NCBI RefSeq assembly: GCF_017654505.1
Contig: NC_054534.1
Location: 21,051,252-21,115,251, forward strand
Direction of reading: 5' to 3'
DNA length: 64,000 nucleotides
Origin: Polyodon spathula
Taxonomy: Eukaryota > Chordata > Actinopteri > Acipenseriformes > Polyodontidae
Part shown: positions 58,861 through 64,000 of the stretch, in pieces
Numbering within the stretch: the stretch's first letter is position 1
How the letters are laid out: every line of letters begins with the position of its first letter
The notes under the pieces: model-generated
Databases searched by the model: none
The model's input: the letters and a program-made list of their open reading frames with translations, nothing else
What the model was told of the DNA's origin: nothing
Made by a program: the position numbers and the translations under genes

Positions 58861-61800
58861 ACTTTTATGATGAGTGACCATAAAGAAGACATGAAATCGA
58901 TCGAAATTGTGCAGTTTATTAATCGTTGGAAGTTGTTTTCAGTGTTTGATTTAATAATTGGAAATTAACCGTATTTTTGATTAATTGCTCATCACTACTA
59001 TCTATGCTATCTCAGAGATTTATTCAAGGTTAAATTAGGCTTTTGTGTAAAATGAATCCCAGATTTCCCATATGCTTTTTTCTTTTCTTTCAGTTTCTAG
59101 ATTTCAAGGTTGTTATTTTTCCTTTGAATATTTAGTGATGGTAAACCTGACATCATGACAAATTAATAAATATGTCTCTGATTACATTGTAATTACCTGG
59201 TAGTACTAAATAAAAGAAAACTGTGATAAATGAATGCTTTGCAAATCACTTTCAAATTGAGTAACATTGGGGTAAAGCAGTTATGTAATAATGGGCCACA
59301 GGCTTGAAAAACTTTAACCCTTTGCTGTCCAATTATTTTGATCCTGTCTTGCTGGTCAGGTCTTATTGAATTTTGGGGAACAAAATAACACTTTCAAATT
59401 GAATTAAAGTGACTTTATTTACATAAAACATGTTTCAAATCACTATATAATCAAAGTGATACTCTGACGAAAGAAAATTCTACCAATTTTTTCAACCAAT
59501 TTTGTTTTGTTTTGTTTTTTTACTATTTATATATGAGGAACATTGAAAAGAAAAAAGGAAAAGTTAAAAAAAATAAAAAAAAAATATTGGTTTTTCTGAG
59601 TTAGAGCAATCACTCAGGTTCCAAACTTATTGTAAATCAATAAGACATATCTAACAAAGAAAACAAATGTTGTACAATATACTATATACAGTCATTTACA
59701 TTTTCAAAGGTATTAAGGGATATTTGTTCTGAAGGCTGTAAGAGGGTTATTTGAAATGTACAGTAATCCAGTGTATCATTGTCTTCAGAAAGACTGTCAT
59801 TCAGAGTTATCATTAAACTTTCCAGTTCAATGGAAATTGGAAGCAATCTGCTTGATAAGGGAAACTGTTTAGACAAGAAAGTGATAGAGCCTCTCAAGGT
59901 TTCTCTAAATAGAAAAGCGGAACATGATGACATGTTTCTGATCTATTACCTAATAAAAGTATTACAGTGTAGCATATTACACTCTTATTGCTAGTGCAGC
60001 TAGTGGAAGGTGAGCTTTTATTAAATATACTACAGTGTATAATGACTGAAAAAGATTGTGTATTAAACCCTTGCTGCTCTTAGAGGAAAACTCATTGATC
60101 AACAGCCTACAAACTGAATTACTCTAAATCTAATTTTTTAAATATTATAAGGTAACAACATTAGATCCTAACAGCAATTTGTCATAAAGTTATATGCATT
60201 TGTAGGCTGCACATCTGTTTTTTAGGGCACTTCCAATAACAATCTAATTCTTTTTGTAAAAAAAATAAATAATAATAATTAAAAAATGCATTGATACATT
60301 GAAAAGCAATATTTAATTGTTAAATGAGATGGACATTTCTGTGTTTCAGTTCAAGCGTTATGTAAAAAGACAGCAGAATAAAGGATTATGCATGGTAACC
60401 TGAACCATACTATAATATTTTCCTTTTTATAAAAACAAACAAAAGGGAACCATGTACATACAGAACTGAATCTTTACTCACAATGTATTCATGGATGTGA
60501 AGCACCTCATTATTATATTATATGAGTGCTGGTATGTATTCTTTATACAGAAACAGCAGACAAAATCATTTTGCTAAATAATACAATGAATCACAAGCAA
60601 TATGCTTAACTCATTTGATATTATAGTATGAAACAATACAATCCCAAGCCTTATGAGTCTGCCATGGGCTTATCTGCTAAGGAAGATGATCAGAAGGATT
60701 ATTCAAACAAGCAGCAGAAAGAAGGAATACATAATGAATGCATGTCAAATTGAGCAGAGCATGCAACTCATAATATATACACCAGTACATATCAGTATAT
60801 TATTGGTACACTTCAAAAAGATTTAGAAACAAAGGTTATAAACAAGAATAGCTATTAGTTGCTGTTTTAAAAGAGGTCTTGAAAAGTAGTTATTATCCAT
60901 GATTACACCAAAATCAAATATGAATGACATTTGTATTGTTTAATCTTTTTGATGCACGCTACAATTGTTTCTCATGTGTTGCACAAAACGTTTGTTTTTT
61001 CAGTGGTTTTAGTAAGCTTATGATAACTTTATAAACATTAAAAAATATATATTGTATGTACTTTTATGTACTCTAGCACATAACTTAGATTTGAAAGGAT
61101 TCCTTGGTTCTGGGAAAAAAAAAACAAAAAAAAAACAACATTATGTAAAGAAGTATCTGGAGTCCATAAAAAGGTCAGGACACAATAAACGCCTGTGTAG
61201 ACTGTCGGGAGCAACTCATGCACAATTCTTGGCAGTCTAATGTTTAAAAAAACAAATGTTGTGAAAAAAGAGAAAGAGCAGGATTTAGAGTAGCTTGTTG
61301 TTGGTACATAGTTCTTGGCCCAGAAAAGAGTGCCAAACTTGCACATGAAGCAATATAATTATGCTATTCTGCTCAGAGCCTTATTCTTAGCTCGACACAG
61401 TGCACAGTGCACTCTCAATGAGCTCAAACTCTTTCTCATCCTGCACTAAGGAGCATGTGGATTTGAATGCACGTATTAAGAGTGTCCTACAAAAGCCAAG
61501 TGCTAAGCAATTCAGCAACACATCCCTTAAGCCTGTTATTACAGTCCGTAGTCTGAAGCAGACGTGCATGACTATCCTTATAAACAATGATTTAGTGAGG
61601 GAATTCACCCTTTCTTAGTGATTTGGGGCTTTGAGTGCCCTCTGCCATGTTATCAGTCATCCATGTCCCAGGGGAAATGCTGCTGGGTTGAGGTTAAATT
61701 AAGGATCCTTTCCTAGTGATTGCTTTTCAGCTGGAGAAATATGCTTCCAGGCAAACTTAATCTGCATCAGATTTCACCCTTATAGGGCAACGGTCAAGGC

Positions 61801-62269
61801 CAAATATGTGCATATACACAAGAGAAAAGAGCATGCAGTGATAACATGAAGTGACACAATCCTTTGATCTTGCTTAATGAATTCCAGGGCAGGAAGACAC
61901 GACAATGCTATAACACAAATGTAATTCAAATGCTGTAGATAAAGTCTTCTTTTTAATCAATACAGGCTTCTGTAGCATTAAAATTCAGTAATGTCGAACA
62001 TGTTTCAACATGTTGTCAGCAAGGGTTAATAATGCCAATCATGTTTTAACACACACACACATTGTTGCAATATTATTAAACTTAAAAAAGCCTAAAACAA
62101 CATAACACCGTAAAATACACCTATAATCTGCACTGCAAAAGCTGCCATTATTATTACTGTATACCTCTACAAGTTAAGCAAGTTACTTCTTTCAAAGCCT
62201 TCTTTGTTTCCAGTAAGTAGCATTCTACAAAAAAAAAAAAAAAAAAACATCATTATTGCGTGATTGTAG

Positions 62270-62530
62270 AATGTAATTATAGCTGCCTTTACTGTGACAA
62301 TTGTGGGGGAATGCACAGCCAGAATTTCTCATTGCAAACATTCCTCAGGCATATTTAATATGATCTGACTTGCCTGCCGAGTGATTGAGAAGGGATACAT
62401 GAGATAGGTACGTGTTAGCTTGAGTAATGGAGTTTTCCTGAGTGGGTTGCTGATTTTTATTACAAGAGCCAAGTGGTTGTTGCAGTCTAATTGATTGCTT
62501 TTAAGTCATTTTATGCCTCGTGTATCACAA
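62270..62530. promoter_or_regulatory. Candidate conserved non-coding element
   Basis: Repeat-free, moderate GC, with homeobox-type CTAATTGATTG (about 62488), an NKX2-like CCAAGTGG (about 62470) and TGATTGAGAAGGGAT text. It looks like the long-range enhancers that populate this kind of gene desert. Inference only. Confidence 0.25.
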
Positions 62531-64000
62531 CACAAACCAAAAAAAAGAGCCTTGTTCCGTGTTTTTAGTTTGTTAAGTGATAACTCAGTTTGTAAATGCT
62601 TTTTATTTTAAAAAAGGCATTATGACAACTGTAAAGCCAAATATTAAAAGGATAAAAGGCTAGACGTACTCAACTGTATAAATGCTTAAACCCTGGATTT
62701 ATGTCCTGCTTATGCTGCTTACAGAACACAAATGTGACTAATTTAAGTATGACAAAATACATTAAAAAGGGGTTCAGCCTTTTACTTCTAGTCATCCATA
62801 ATGTAGACAAATATATTGTATTAATGACAGTCTAACAGCACTGCCATATGCACAATGAAGAGGTGGAACATTTGTGTGACTGTTGACCGGGCTCATCTTC
62901 TTATTAAACCACTTTAAAAAATAGAATTGGAAGCTGCATTGTGCTTGTCAGTTGAAAACACTTATCTTTAATAAGAGCTGGTACTTGGCTTCAAAGTGCA
63001 CCCCTGTAAGAAGCCGGTGAATACTCTTTTAAACCTAACAGATGTTGTGTGGGCCTATCTGAAATGAGGTCTGATGGTCTCAATCAATGTTCCCTGTGGG
63101 AAAGAGCCTGCGTCAGAGTGCTGCAACCTGCACTAACTGACTCCTAATTCAGATGTCCCCGCTCAGAGACATGAAAAGGGCAGAGAGTGAGGATGCTGGG
63201 AATGTACACAAAAGCTGTTGTTGAAGAATGGACTGTAAATTATAGAGGTTTTGGCTCAAGCAGAGAGGAAGAAAATCTAACATTAAGATTGTATAGAAAT
63301 AAAAAATCTAAGTATTTGAGACCTGGCTTATTGTGCAGCTACATAAAATATAATTTTAGACTAAATAAATAAAACATTTTCCAATAATAGGTCTCAATGG
63401 GGGCACAGCCGGTTAAATGTATGCTTACAGATTTGATGCACATCTACAAAATTAACCCACTCCAAATTAGCCTATGGCTATTACAAGAAACATTTTCTCA
63501 TTTTGTTGAGAGTGCTGTCAATATCTCCCTATCAAGGAATAAATACACAAACTGAATTTCTACCAATTATTTGTCAACATGATGCTAGGACAATACAGCT
63601 TTATGGGGTTCATGACAGGGTAGAGCCAAGGCCCAAGATGTTACCGGCAGGAATTAGAAACTCAGGGGTTTATATACTAAGATGGGCCAGTTGCAGAGCA
63701 AACCGTACTGCAATCTGAATTTTCCTTGCAACAATTTGCAAAGTATACATTTTATCATATGTACTAAGAAAAAATATGTTAATATACTAATTTAAATATT
63801 TGTTGCATCATCTTAGCGAGATCATTAGCCTTGCTAGAGTCGTACAACATTTTTTTTTAATAAATAATGAAAGGCAGTTTAATCCGATCACACTCTATTG
63901 TGGGGCCCCCACCTTCACCCCCAAATAAAAATGTGTTTCTATCAAAAAGCTTTTCATAATCATACAGTAACCCATCACTAACCCGGACATGTTTGACTGA

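Larger units (their letters stand above)
57700..64000. other. Intergenic, no gene seen
   Basis: AT-rich gene-free DNA with A-runs at 58258-58273 and about 62229-62247. It contains a 28-bp tandem duplication (58322-58379), a GC-richer patch at 58715-58860 and a candidate conserved block at 62270-62530. The right edge shows no start of a new gene. Confidence 0.6.

Noticed and set aside
59314..59340. TTAACCCTTTGCTGTCC as a further piggyBac-type end
   Set aside because: It resembles the family terminus, but no inverted partner with TTAA was found downstream and the interior is not shared.

Overview
This window is vertebrate nuclear DNA. It is AT-rich, has very long (AT)n and (CA)n microsatellites, and is dense in fish-type mobile elements: several Tc1/mariner lineages, TTAA-flanked piggyBac elements, Ty3/gypsy, an L2-type LINE, hAT-like elements and a tRNA-derived SINE. 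A ray-finned fish is the natural reading. A non-teleost such as a sturgeon or paddlefish is possible but is only an impression. Almost none of the long open frames are host genes.

The one host gene I can support is a very short terminal exon at 3266-3320 (+). It is preceded by a clean splice acceptor and encodes CCCFFKRRKRKTIQRHK-stop, the palmitoylated basic tail of casein kinase 1 gamma, best matching CSNK1G3. Positions 1-3265 are therefore its last intron, holding an internally repeated segment. Roughly 3321-5720 is its 3' UTR, with poly(A) signals at 5428, 5433 and 5699. The remaining 58 kb has no recognisable host coding exon. This fits the large gene desert that, from general knowledge, lies between CSNK1G3 and ZNF608 in vertebrates; some unique-looking stretches may be conserved enhancers.

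Elements left to right: palindromic hAT-like foldback (9401-9931); two Tc1 elements fused head to tail (12716-15437); hAT-like element with 8-bp target duplications (20775-21203); hAT end abutting gypsy pol remnants (21847-23590); piggyBac-type miniature elements (24280, 30069, 33925, 44119); SINEs (25581 minus, 36191 plus); LINE/RT fragment (33376); Tc1 elements (34365, 37590, 46000, 51166); two larger decayed piggyBac elements (39904-40666 with a transposase N-terminus; 42267-43877 with catalytic-region remnants); a probable gypsy LTR with primer-binding-like site (46961-47596) followed by a cluster of palindromic 20-mers (47671-47910); L2 reverse transcriptase C-terminus (48935-49715); a hairpin element (54363-54506); a 5S rRNA-like pseudogene (54928-55026); a perfect solo LTR with GTGCC target duplication (55191-55874); and a two-copy ~370-bp tandem repeat followed by an unrecognised decayed reading frame (56030-57689).

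The items most worth following up are the unidentified reading frame at 56825-57411 and the palindromic 20-mer cluster at 47671-47910. All transposases seen are broken by stops, frameshifts or deletions. No CRISPR array, bacterial operon or intact viral gene was seen.
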